Positions 40,754 to 48,971 of a stretch of DNA of 64,000 nucleotides are shown in pieces (positions within the stretch are counted from its first letter, which is position 1; each line of letters begins with the position of its first letter). The DNA comes from Nonomuraea coxensis DSM 45129 (GTDB lineage Bacteria; Actinomycetota; Actinomycetes; Streptosporangiales; Streptosporangiaceae). The notes beneath the pieces were generated by a model. That model was given only the letters and a program-made list of their open reading frames with translations, searched no databases and was not told the DNA's origin. Both the position numbers and the translations under genes were made by a program. The stretch covers positions 4,134,501 to 4,198,500 of the forward strand of contig NZ_CP068985.1 of NCBI RefSeq assembly GCF_019397265.1, given 5' to 3'.

Positions 40754-41890
40754 TCACGCACCGGCACGCCGGTACGCGTCGAGCACCAGCCCGTGGAAGT
40801 GGTGGACGGCGTGCTCGGACAGGCCGCCCCCGTCCGGGTCGTACACGATCTTTCCCTGGGTGAAGGCGGGGGTGCGCATGCCGCGCTGGACGCTCTCCAC
40901 CAGGGCGATGTCCTCCACCTGGAGCACCTCGTCGATGTAGCGGATGCTGTCCAGCTCCGCCTCGTCGGGCTCGGCGGTCTCCAGGTAGAAGTCCCACGTC
41001 TCGCGGGTGCGCTCGGGCCCGTCGGGGATGATCTGCAGCACCATGAAGTTCCCGCGGCCGGGATAACGCAGCAGGCACGTGTTGGGCCACAGCCACCAGA
41101 CCGCGTGCTCCGTGACCGTCGCGCCCGACACGTCGTAGGCGGAGTTCGCGCCCGTGCCGGCGCTCGCCATGTGACTGGAGTGGATCCCGTACGTGGTGAC
41201 CTTGTAGGTGCTCATGTCCACCAGGGACACGAAGTCCTTGTGCGCCACGTGGCAGTGGTAGCACTCCAGGAAGTTGTCGACGACGTTCTTCCAGTTGGAG
41301 GCGATGTCGTAGGTGAGCCGGCGGGCGAGGGTCAGCCGCGCCACGTCCGGGGCGCGGGCCAGGATCTCCGCCTCCAGACCGGGCGCCTGCTCCGCCGGCG
41401 GGGCCGCCCCCGGGTCGAGGTTGACGTAGACCATGCCGGCGAACTCGGTCACCTGGATCCGGTCCAGGCACACCGCGGAGGCGTCGAAGCCCGGCATCCC
41501 GCCGGTGTGGCGGGCCCGCCGCAGCCGGCCGGTCAGGTCGTAGGTCCAGGCGTGGTACGGGCACACGATGCTGCGCCGCACCCCCGAGCCCGACAGCAGC
41601 TCGTGCGCCCGGTGCTTGCACACGTTGTAGAACGCCCGCAGCGTGCCGGCCTCGTCCCTGACGGCCACGATCGGCATGCCGGCCACCGTGGCCGCCACGT
41701 AGCCGCCCGGCTCACGCAGTTTCTCGCCGTGGCACAGCCACTGCCACGTACGGCCGAAGATCTCCCGCTGGTCCACGGCGAACCACGCGGGATCGGTGTA
41801 GGCGTCGGCGTGCAGGGACATCGACAACGCGGGATCGGGGTGGTAGCCGGCGGCGACGCGCGCGAAGCCGGGGGTCGTCTCCGGGCTCAC
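40754..41890 (-). CDS. Rieske non-heme iron oxygenase, alpha subunit
   Basis: A 378-residue oxygenase. The Rieske cluster motif is C91-K-H93 (CKHRAH) and C110-PY-H113 (CPYHAW). The mononuclear iron site is NFLECYHCHVAH with H212 and H217; the acid ligand probably lies in the VEDIALVE segment. Length and motifs fit the group that includes betaine and choline-type monooxygenases as well as aromatic ring hydroxylases, so the substrate cannot be named. No ferredoxin or reductase gene is beside it, so it must use a partner from elsewhere. Confidence 0.88.
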   Translation of the reverse strand: MSPETTPGFARVAAGYHPDPALSMSLHADAYTDPAWFAVDQREIFGRTWQWLCHGEKLREPGGYVAATVAGMPIVAVRDEAGTLRAFYNVCKHRAHELLSGSGVRRSIVCPYHAWTYDLTGRLRRARHTGGMPGFDASAVCLDRIQVTEFAGMVYVNLDPGAAPPAEQAPGLEAEILARAPDVARLTLARRLTYDIASNWKNVVDNFLECYHCHVAHKDFVSLVDMSTYKVTTYGIHSSHMASAGTGANSAYDVSGATVTEHAVWWLWPNTCLLRYPGRGNFMVLQIIPDGPERTRETWDFYLETAEPDEAELDSIRYIDEVLQVEDIALVESVQRGMRTPAFTQGKIVYDPDGGGLSEHAVHHFHGLVLDAYRRAGA

Positions 41891-42159
41891 CGGACCTCCA
41901 AAGACTGACGATCAGGCCGAGACTAGGCACGGCGACGGCGCCGGTTCAAGACCCTCCCTGTGCCGCGTCCCCCAGGAACCCCGGTGACCTGTGGTTTCGT
42001 GCGGATTTCGATCGGGTCGGCGGGGTTCGGGGTAGGACTTTGTCCTCATGGTACGGAGATCGAGATGAGAACCGAGCGGGTGGAGATGCGTGAGTCAGCC
42101 TCTCGGCCGGCCGAGAGGCGAGGACCCCGGCGGGGCGCCTCGCGGCCGGGCGGGCGCGG

Positions 42160-44064
42160 ATGGTGAGGACGGCCGGGACGACCCGGCGCACGGACGGCGG
42201 GCCGCCGGCCCCCGACGCGGGGATGGAGCGGTTCGCCCGGCTGGCGGCGAGCGTCATGGGCGCGCCCGTGGCGCTGGTGGCGCTGGCCGGGGCGGACCGG
42301 CTGGAACTGCCCGGCCTGGTCGGGCTCAAGGAGGGGCGGGACGCCCTGCGCCGCCCGCCGCTGTCGCGTTCGCTGTCCGGGCGGGTGGTGGCGACCGGCG
42401 AGCCGCTGATCGTGACCGACCTGCGGGACGACGCCCGCTTCTCCTCGCGGGAGACGCTCGCCGAGCGGCAGTGGGGCCTGGTCTCCTACGCCGGGATGCC
42501 CCTGACCGCGTACGGCCAGGTGGTGGGCGTGCTGTGCGCGGCCTGCCCCGGCGCGCGGGAGTGGACCGGCGCGCAACTGGCGGACCTGTCGGACCTGGCC
42601 TCCGCCTGCTCGGCGGAGCTGCGGTCGCGGGCCGCCGCGAGGAGCGCGCTGATGGCGCAGCAGGACGCCGAGCGGGACCACCGCGTCGCCGAGCGGGCCA
42701 GGGCGGTCGCCGAACAGGCGGGCGTGCGCGCCCAGGCCGGGTGGGACGCCGCCGAGCTGCTGCTGCGCGCCTCGCAGGAACTGGCCGGCGCGGCCACGCT
42801 GCACGACGTGCAGCACCTGCTGCGCGACCTGGTCAGCGAGCCGCTCAAGCCCGTGCACACGAGCCTCAGCCTGATCCAGGACGGGCGGCTGCGCCCCGCG
42901 CAGGACACGGGGCCGGACAAGGGGCCGGTGCCGCCCGGCGCCGAGCCCGCCGTCTCCTGCGCCCTGGACGCGGACCACCCGCTGGCCCAGGCGGCCAGGG
43001 GGCGGCGGCTGGTCTCGGCCGGCGACCCCGGCGAACTGGCCCGCGCGTACGGCGAGGCCGTCGCGGGCGCGTTCGCCCTGCTCGACGTCCGCGCGCTGGT
43101 GTGCGTGCCGCTGACGCACGCCGGCGCGGTGCACGGGGTGCTGCTGATCGGCTGGGGCGAGCCGCACGACGCGGGCCCTTCGGAGCGGGCGGTGCTCACC
43201 GCGATCGCCGGCTACGTCGGCCAGGCGGTCCAGCGGGCCGGCGTGCTGGACGAACGGGTCAGCGTCGCCCGCCAGCTGCAGAGCGCGATGCTGACCGACC
43301 TGCCGGACGGTCAGGGCCTCGGCCTCGCCGCGCTCTACCTGGCCGCGGCGGCCGACGACCTCGTGGGCGGCGACTGGTACGACGCCTTCCCGCTGCCGGG
43401 CCCGGCGGCCTCCGCCCTGGCCGTCGCGGTCGGGGACATCACCGGCCACGACATGCAGGCCGCCACCGTCATGGGGCAGACCCGCGCCATGCTGCGCCAG
43501 GCCGTGCTCGACCATCCGGGGCTGGGGCCCGCGGCCGCCGTCACCGCGCTCCAGCAGGCGTGCGGCGTGCTGAGCCTGCCTTTGAGCGGCACGCTCCTCC
43601 TCGGCCACCTGGCCGCGGTCCCGAGGTCCAGGAACTGGAGCTTCACCTGGACCAACGCGGGACATCCGCCGCCGCTGCTGGCGCGCCCCGGCGAGCCGGT
43701 GGAGTGCCAGGAGGAGCACGGTCTCATGCTGTTCCCCGGCCTGGACCCGGGCCCGCGCCACGACCACCGGACGCACCTGGAGCCGGGCACCGTCCTGCTG
43801 CTCTACACCGACGGGCTCGTCGACCGGCCGGGCACCACCGTCGACGAGGCGACGGCCGGGATCGCCCGCGTGCTGGCCGCCTGCCGGGACCTGCCGCTGC
43901 CCGACCTGCTGAACGCCGTGGCCGCGGAGGCCGGGCCGCACCCGGACGACGACATCGCGCTGCTCGCCATCCGGGTGCCGCACGGGCAGGAGGGTCAGGC
44001 GGTCCTCAGCCAGTCGAGGGTGAAGCGGGCGAAGACGATGCCGCCGGTGTCGCCGATCTCGTAG
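42160..44064 (+). CDS. GAF/GAF/SpoIIE-type PP2C phosphatase (RsbU-like)
   Basis: A 634-residue regulator. An N-terminal GAF domain (residues 15-165), a coiled region, a second GAF-like domain (about 200-365) and a C-terminal SpoIIE phosphatase (from VARQLQSAMLTDLPDGQGL). Metal-binding motifs are GGDWYDAF, VGDITGHDMQAA and GTVLLLYTDGLVDR ... DDDIALLAI. Such proteins dephosphorylate anti-sigma-factor antagonists in partner-switching. No anti-sigma gene is adjacent. The last 20 residues overlap the 3' end of the sialidase remnant on the other strand. Confidence 0.88.
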   Translation: MVRTAGTTRRTDGGPPAPDAGMERFARLAASVMGAPVALVALAGADRLELPGLVGLKEGRDALRRPPLSRSLSGRVVATGEPLIVTDLRDDARFSSRETLAERQWGLVSYAGMPLTAYGQVVGVLCAACPGAREWTGAQLADLSDLASACSAELRSRAAARSALMAQQDAERDHRVAERARAVAEQAGVRAQAGWDAAELLLRASQELAGAATLHDVQHLLRDLVSEPLKPVHTSLSLIQDGRLRPAQDTGPDKGPVPPGAEPAVSCALDADHPLAQAARGRRLVSAGDPGELARAYGEAVAGAFALLDVRALVCVPLTHAGAVHGVLLIGWGEPHDAGPSERAVLTAIAGYVGQAVQRAGVLDERVSVARQLQSAMLTDLPDGQGLGLAALYLAAAADDLVGGDWYDAFPLPGPAASALAVAVGDITGHDMQAATVMGQTRAMLRQAVLDHPGLGPAAAVTALQQACGVLSLPLSGTLLLGHLAAVPRSRNWSFTWTNAGHPPPLLARPGEPVECQEEHGLMLFPGLDPGPRHDHRTHLEPGTVLLLYTDGLVDRPGTTVDEATAGIARVLAACRDLPLPDLLNAVAAEAGPHPDDDIALLAIRVPHGQEGQAVLSQSRVKRAKTMPPVSPIS

Positions 44065-44561
44065 AGCACGCCGACCTGGCCGTTCGCCAGCACGGCCATG
44101 GTGGAGTAGCCGGCCGTGCCGGTCTTGATCAGCGCCCTGACCGGCCAGGTGGCGCCGTCGTCGGTGGACAGGCGCACGGTCAGGTCGTTCCGGGCGCTCG
44201 TGTGGGCGTTGCCGCTGTAGAGGGCCGTCGCGGTGCGGACGGGCGCGCCGTTCGCGCCCCGCTGCGCGGGCGTGAGGTAGGACAGCTCGTCGGCGTTGCA
44301 CAGCGGGTCGTTGAGCACCGGGCTGGCCGTGGCGGCGCCGAACGTCCGGCCGCCGTCGGTGGAGGTGGCCACGGTCGTTCGCGGCGTTGGAGCCGGACCC
44401 GCCGGACCAGAAGCTGATGCCGGGCCGGGGCGAGTAGGTGTAGAAGACGTAGGCGGCGCCGGTGGCACGGTCGACCAGCACGCTGGGGTCGCCGACGCCC
44501 TCCGACGTGGTGGCCGCGTGGTGGATGACGCGCGGCGCCTGCCAGGTCAGGCCGTTGACAC
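43995..44561 (-). pseudogene. Sialidase remnant (N-terminus deleted, frameshifted)
   Basis: The minus strand encodes the C-terminal part of a BNR-repeat exo-alpha-sialidase: NGLTWQAPRVIHHA and GVGDPSVLVDRATGAAYVFYTYSPRPG, then after a one-base frameshift near 44380, STDGGRTFGAA (Asp box), DELSYLTP, STDDGATWPV (Asp box) and GVLYEIGDTGGIVFARFTLDWLR. The start, signal peptide and at least the first Asp boxes are missing. The break is at about 44561, exactly where a headless nanE begins on the other strand. Confidence 0.82.
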
Positions 44562-45002
44562 GCCCTGGCCGTCGCCGAGACGGGCGCCGACGTCGTGGCC
44601 GTGGACGGCACCGGCCGCGCGCGGCCCGACGGCCGCGCTCTCGCCGAGATCGTGACGGCCGTGCACGAGCGGACCGGCAGGCTCGTCATGGCCGACGTGT
44701 CCACGTACGAGGAGGGCGTCGCCGCTGCCGAGGCCGGCGCGGACGTCGTCGGGACCACCCTCGCCGGCTACACGCCCTACTCCCGCAGGACGGACGGCCC
44801 CGATCTCGGCCTGCTCGCCCGGCTGGCCGCCGACCTGCCCGTCCCGGTGGTCGCCGAGGGCCGCGTCCACACCGTGGAGCAGGCCGGGGCGGCGATCGAG
44901 GCGGGCGCGTACGCCGTCGTCGTCGGCACCGCCATCACCCACCCCACGACCATCACCCGCTGGTTCGCCGAGCGCGTCACGAGCACCGCCGCCCGGCCCT
45001 GA
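44562..45002 (+). pseudogene. nanE: nanE remnant (ManNAc-6-phosphate 2-epimerase, N-terminus deleted)
   Basis: The frame reads ALAVAETGADVVAVDGTGRARPDGR from 44562, then LVMADVSTYEEGVAAAEAGADVVGTTLAGYTPYS and VPVVAEGRVHTVEQAGAAIEAGAYAVVVGTAITHP. These are the second half of the TIM-barrel epimerase NanE, which converts N-acetylmannosamine-6-P to N-acetylglucosamine-6-P in sialic acid breakdown. About 90 N-terminal residues and the promoter are absent. A GTG at 44595 could give a short product, but it would lack half the barrel. Confidence 0.82.
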
Positions 45003-45046
45003 CCGGACCCCCGGGACTGTCGGTGGCGGCTGCCACGATGACGCGC

Positions 45047-45814
45047 ATGACGATCATCGATCCGCTGGCGCCGTTCCAGTGGCTGGCCGCGCCCGAGGGT
45101 TCCCCCAGCCCGCTGGACGTGATCTTCAGCGTGGCCTTCTTCCGCGGGCTCGGCCCGGCCGAGGTGGTGCGGCGGTTCAGCCGGGGCGAGGACTCCGGGG
45201 AGGAGGCCGGCTTCTCCGTGCTCGACGAGGCCGCCTGGGAGTTCGCCGACAGTAGTGGCGGCGGCGACGGAGGCGGCCACGTCGGCGTCTTCCAGGAGGG
45301 GGAGTGGTCCGTCGTCATCGAGCCGATGGGCTGGCTGGTCACGCTCCACGAGGTGCTGCCCCGGCTGTCGCGCGGCTGCGAGGTCGTGGCGATCACCCGG
45401 CACGACTACGCCGCCGAGCACAGCTTCGAGTACGCCGTCGACGGCAGGTGCGTCACCGGCTACCGGCTGCGGCACCCTCACGACCGTTACGGCTCCGACC
45501 CCGACCGGCTCAACGGCCACATGCGCGAGCTCGGCATGGCGCTGGTCCTGTCCGAGGACGACGACGCCACCTGGGAGCTCAACTACGACACCGCCGTGCC
45601 CAGGGCGTTCGCGCTCGCGGCGCGGATCACGGGCGTGTCGTTCACGCCCGACCTGCTCGCCCGGCCGATGCTCGTGGGTCCCATCGTGGACCCGTTCGGG
45701 CCGGACCTCCATGGGGCTAGTGGATGCCATGACGGGACCGGGGATCGTGCCGCTTCTGCAGCCGTAGATGGGTGTTCAGGCTCGTATGTGCGAAGGTATG
45801 GTGAGGGCTTGTGA
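45047..45814 (+). CDS. DUF6461-like protein
   Basis: A 255-residue protein starting MTIIDPLAPFQWLAAP. It has IFSVAFFRGLGPAEVVRRFSRGED, VGVFQEGEWSVVIEPMGWL and CEVVAITRHDY, a pattern I associate with actinobacterial DUF6461 proteins; the function is unknown. An ATG at 45038 is an alternative start. The last 30 residues (GASGCHDGTGDRAASAAVDG) look non-conserved and run over the promoter area of the next gene, overlapping its GTG start by 4 bp. Confidence 0.72.
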   Translation: MTIIDPLAPFQWLAAPEGSPSPLDVIFSVAFFRGLGPAEVVRRFSRGEDSGEEAGFSVLDEAAWEFADSSGGGDGGGHVGVFQEGEWSVVIEPMGWLVTLHEVLPRLSRGCEVVAITRHDYAAEHSFEYAVDGRCVTGYRLRHPHDRYGSDPDRLNGHMRELGMALVLSEDDDATWELNYDTAVPRAFALAARITGVSFTPDLLARPMLVGPIVDPFGPDLHGASGCHDGTGDRAASAAVDGCSGSYVRRYGEGL

Positions 45815-46221
45815 CGACGTTCCGGATCAGCGAGGCCGCGGCGCTGCTCGGGGTCAGCTCCGACACCGTCCGCCGATGGGTGGACGCGGGGCGGCTGACG
45901 GCCGAGCGGGACGAGCACGGCCACCGGCGGGTGAACGGCGGCGACCTGGCCGCCTTCGCCCGCGCGCAGGTCGAACAGGTGGACGGCGGCCGTTCGTCGG
46001 CGCGCAACCGCTTTCGCGGGATCGTCACCGAGGTGATCCGCGACGCCGTGATGGCGCAGGTGGAGATCGCCGCGGGGCCGTTCCGGGTGGTGTCGCTGAT
46101 GAGCCGCCAGGCCGCCGACGAGCTGGGCCTGGAGCCGGGGGTGGTGGCGGACGCCGTGATCAAGTCCACCAACGTCGTCGTGGAGATCCCCGGTCACGAG
46201 CGTGTGGCCGGCCACGTGTGA
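45811..46221 (+). CDS. Molybdate-responsive HTH/Mop-domain regulator
   Basis: A 136-residue protein read from GTG at 45811. Residues 1-55 are a MerR-type excisionase-like HTH (FRISEAAALLGVSSDTVRRWVDAGRL), and residues 65-130 a TOBE/Mop domain (SARNRFRGIVTEVIRDAVMAQVEIAAGPFRVVSLMSRQAADELGLEPGVVADAVIKSTNVVVEIP) that binds molybdate or tungstate. It stands directly before modABC, so it probably senses molybdate and controls the transporter. Confidence 0.9.
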   Translation: MTTFRISEAAALLGVSSDTVRRWVDAGRLTAERDEHGHRRVNGGDLAAFARAQVEQVDGGRSSARNRFRGIVTEVIRDAVMAQVEIAAGPFRVVSLMSRQAADELGLEPGVVADAVIKSTNVVVEIPGHERVAGHV

Positions 46222-46234
46222 GGAGCCCTCCTTG

Positions 46235-47038
46235 GTGTTCAGGCGTCTTTCCCGATGGGCGATCGCCCTGCCCGTCACGCTCGCGCTGGCGGGCCTGTCC
46301 GCCTGCGGTTCCGGCGAGCCCGCCGCGGCTCCTGCTCCGGGCTCGTCCTCGGTCGCCGGCGGCGGGGCCGGGGAGGTGACGGTGTTCGCGGCGGCGTCGC
46401 TGACCGGGACGTTCACCGAGCTCGGCAAGGCGTTCGAGGCCGCGCGTCCGGGCACCACCGTGCGGTTCAACTTCGGCTCCAGCGCGACGCTGGCCCAGCA
46501 GATCGTCCAGGGGGCTCCGGCGGACGTGTTCGCCGCGGCGAGCCCGGCCACGATGAAGACCGTCACCGACGCCTCCCTGGCGGCCTCGCCGGCCACGTTC
46601 GTCCGCAACAAGCTGCAGATCGCCGTGCCGAAGGACAACCCGGCCGGGGTGGACGAGCTGAAGGACCTCACCGACGCCAAGGTGAAGGTGGCGCTGTGCG
46701 CCGAGCAGGTGCCGTGCGGCGCGGCGGCGGTCAAGGCGCTGGACGCCGCCGGGCTGAAGGTCACCCCGGTCACCCTGGAGCAGGACGTCAAGGCCACCCT
46801 CACCAAGGTCGAGCTGGGCGAGGTGGACGCGGCGCTGGTCTACAGGACCGACGTGATCGCCGCGGCGGGCAAGGTGACCGGCATCGAGTTCCCCGAGGCG
46901 GACCAGGCCGTCAACGACTACCCGATCGCCGCCCTCGCCAAGGCCCCCGCCGGCGGCCTGGCCGGCGCGTTCGTGGACCTGGTGCTGTCGCGGCAGGGCA
47001 GGGACGTGCTGACCAGGGCCGGCTTCGAGGCTCCCTGA
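46235..47038 (+). CDS. modA: Molybdate-binding lipoprotein ModA
   Basis: A 267-residue periplasmic-type binding protein. The lipobox LSAC follows a short signal (WAIALPVTLALAGLSAC). The mature protein begins EVTVFAAASLTGTFTELGKAFEA and has FNFGSSATLAQQIVQGAPADVFAAAS, LEQDVKATLTKVELGEVDAALVYRTDV and the molybdate-contact Ser residues of ModA. AGGAG at 46221-46225 allows start at TTG 46232 or GTG 46235. First gene of modABC. Confidence 0.93.
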   Translation: MFRRLSRWAIALPVTLALAGLSACGSGEPAAAPAPGSSSVAGGGAGEVTVFAAASLTGTFTELGKAFEAARPGTTVRFNFGSSATLAQQIVQGAPADVFAAASPATMKTVTDASLAASPATFVRNKLQIAVPKDNPAGVDELKDLTDAKVKVALCAEQVPCGAAAVKALDAAGLKVTPVTLEQDVKATLTKVELGEVDAALVYRTDVIAAAGKVTGIEFPEADQAVNDYPIAALAKAPAGGLAGAFVDLVLSRQGRDVLTRAGFEAP

Positions 47039-47044
47039 TCGCCC

Positions 47045-47938
47045 ATGAGCCCTTCGACACCCGAGCACGCCGACCTGCCCGGCCCGCCTTCCGAGGCCGG
47101 GCGGGCTTCCGGAGCCGGCTCGGCGGCGAGGGCGCGGCCGGTCGCGGGCCGGGAGGTCGCCGGGCGGCTGCCGTGGATGCTGGTGCTGCCCGCCGTCGCG
47201 GGCCTGGTCTTCCTGGTGCTGCCGCTGGCCGGGCTGCTGATCCGCGCTCCCTGGCCGACCTTGCTGGAGCGGCTGGCCGAGCCACACGTGCTGGAGGCGC
47301 TGCGGCTGTCGCTGGTGTGCGCCACCGTCGCCACCGCCTTCTGCCTGCTGCTCGGGGTGCCGCTCGCCTGGCTGCTGGCCCGCGTCGACTTCCCCGGGCG
47401 GCGGCTGGTGCGGGCGCTGGTCACGGTGCCGCTGGTGCTGCCGCCGGTCGTGGGCGGCGTGGCGCTGCTGCTGGTGCTCGGCCGGCGCGGGCTCGCCGGG
47501 CAGTGGCTGGAGGCGACCTTCGGCGTCACGCTGCCGTTCACCACCGCCGGGGTGATCGTGGCGGAGGCGTTCGTGGCGATGCCGTTCCTCGTGATCAGCG
47601 TGGAGGGCGCGCTGCGCGGCGCCGACCAGCGCTTCGAGGAGGCCGCCGCGACGCTCGGCGCCTCCCGCTGGACCGTCTTCCGGCGCGTGACGCTGCCGAT
47701 GGTCATGCCCGGCGTGGTGGCCGGGGCGGTGCTGTGCTGGGCGCGGGCGCTCGGCGAGTTCGGCGCGACCATCACCTTCGCCGGCAACTTCCCCGGCACC
47801 ACCCGCACCATGCCGCTGGCCGTCTACCTCGCGCTGGAGACCGAGCCGGAGGCCGCCATCGTGCTCAGCCTCGTGCTGCTGGCCGTCTCGGTGGTCATCC
47901 TGGCCAGCCTGCGCGACCGGTGGGTGAGCGCCTCATGA
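47045..47938 (+). CDS. modB: Molybdate ABC permease ModB
   Basis: A 297-residue permease. After about 45 Pro/Ala/Gly-rich residues it has six helices (LPWMLVLPAVAGLVFLVLPLAGLLI, ALRLSLVCATVATAFCLLLGVPLAWLLA and others) and the EAA loop (EEAAATLGASRWTVFRRVTLPMVMPGVV). GEFGATITFAGNFPGTTRTMPLAVY is the classic ModB C-terminus. Starts 6 bp after modA and overlaps modC by 4 bp. Confidence 0.93.
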   Translation: MSPSTPEHADLPGPPSEAGRASGAGSAARARPVAGREVAGRLPWMLVLPAVAGLVFLVLPLAGLLIRAPWPTLLERLAEPHVLEALRLSLVCATVATAFCLLLGVPLAWLLARVDFPGRRLVRALVTVPLVLPPVVGGVALLLVLGRRGLAGQWLEATFGVTLPFTTAGVIVAEAFVAMPFLVISVEGALRGADQRFEEAAATLGASRWTVFRRVTLPMVMPGVVAGAVLCWARALGEFGATITFAGNFPGTTRTMPLAVYLALETEPEAAIVLSLVLLAVSVVILASLRDRWVSAS

Positions 47939-48966
47939 CCCTCGACGCCCGCCTGGTGGTCGTCCGGCCCGCGTTCACCCTCGACGTCGCCCTGCGCGTC
48001 GCCGCCGGCGAGGTGGTCGCGCTGCTCGGCCCCAACGGCGCGGGCAAGACCACCGCGCTGCGCGCCCTCGCCGGGCTGACCGGGCTGTCGGCGGGCGAGA
48101 TCGTCCTCGGTGGCCGCCCGCTGCACACGCTGGCCGCCGAGGAGCGTCCCATCGGCATGGTGTTCCAGGACTACCTGCTCTTCCCCCACCTGTCCGCCCT
48201 GGACAACGTCGCCTTCGGGCCGCGCTGCCAGGGCGTGCCCAAGGCCGAGGCCCGCCGCGCCGCCGCCGAGCTCCTGGAGCGGGTCGGCCTGGCCGGCCAG
48301 ACCGTCGCCAAGCCGCGGCACCTGTCCGGCGGGCAGGCGCAGCGGGTGGCGCTCGCCCGCGCGCTGGCCGTACGGCCGGAGCTGCTGCTGCTGGACGAGC
48401 CGCTCGCCGCCCTCGACGCCCACACCCGGCTGGAGATCCGCTCCCAGCTCCGGCGGCACCTGGCGGACTTCGCCGGCGCCACCGTGCTGGTCACCCACGA
48501 CCCTCTCGACGCGATGGTCCTGGCCGACCGGCTGGTCGTCATCGAGCACGGCGCGATCGTCCAGCAGGGCCCGCCGGCGGAGGTCGCCCGCCGCCCGCGC
48601 ACCGACTACGTGGCCCGCCTGGTGGGGCTCAACCTGTACCGGGGCGTGGCCGACGGGGCGCTGGTCACGGTGGGCGAGCTGCCGCTGCACACCTCAGGGC
48701 ACCTGGACGGGCCGGCGTTCGTCGCCTTCCCGCCGTCCGCCGTCGCGCTCTACCGCAGCCGCCCCGACGGCAGCCCGCGCAACCTGTGGCAGGCCACGAT
48801 CGGCGGCATCGAACGGCACGGCGACAACATGCGCGTGCACCTCGACGGCCCCGTCACGGCCTTCGCCGACATCACGCCCGCCGCCGTCGCCGACCTCGAC
48901 CTGACCCCGGGCCGGCGCGTCTGGGCGTCGGTCAAGGCGACGGAGACCCACGCCTATCCCGCGTGA
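47935..48966 (+). CDS. modC: Molybdate ABC ATPase ModC
   Basis: A 343-residue ATPase with GPNGAGKTT, LSGGQAQRVALARAL and LLLDEPLAALDAHTR. The C-terminal part (residues 270-343: ARNLWQATIGGIERHGDNMRVHLDG) is a TOBE/Mop domain, as in ModC, which feeds molybdate status back on transport. Completes modABC. It converges with the PL8 lyase gene, 5 bp away. Confidence 0.94.
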   Translation: MTLDARLVVVRPAFTLDVALRVAAGEVVALLGPNGAGKTTALRALAGLTGLSAGEIVLGGRPLHTLAAEERPIGMVFQDYLLFPHLSALDNVAFGPRCQGVPKAEARRAAAELLERVGLAGQTVAKPRHLSGGQAQRVALARALAVRPELLLLDEPLAALDAHTRLEIRSQLRRHLADFAGATVLVTHDPLDAMVLADRLVVIEHGAIVQQGPPAEVARRPRTDYVARLVGLNLYRGVADGALVTVGELPLHTSGHLDGPAFVAFPPSAVALYRSRPDGSPRNLWQATIGGIERHGDNMRVHLDGPVTAFADITPAAVADLDLTPGRRVWASVKATETHAYPA

Positions 48967-48971
48967 GCCGC

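Noticed and set aside
42046..44481. 811-codon minus-strand frame with a sialidase-like start
   Set aside because: Only the first 36 residues are sialidase-like; after the frameshift near 44380 it is an antisense shadow of the phosphatase gene. Treated as part of the sialidase pseudogene.
44595..45002. nanE fragment as a working short gene
   Set aside because: Half of the TIM barrel is missing, including the N-terminal strands, so it is unlikely to fold or act.
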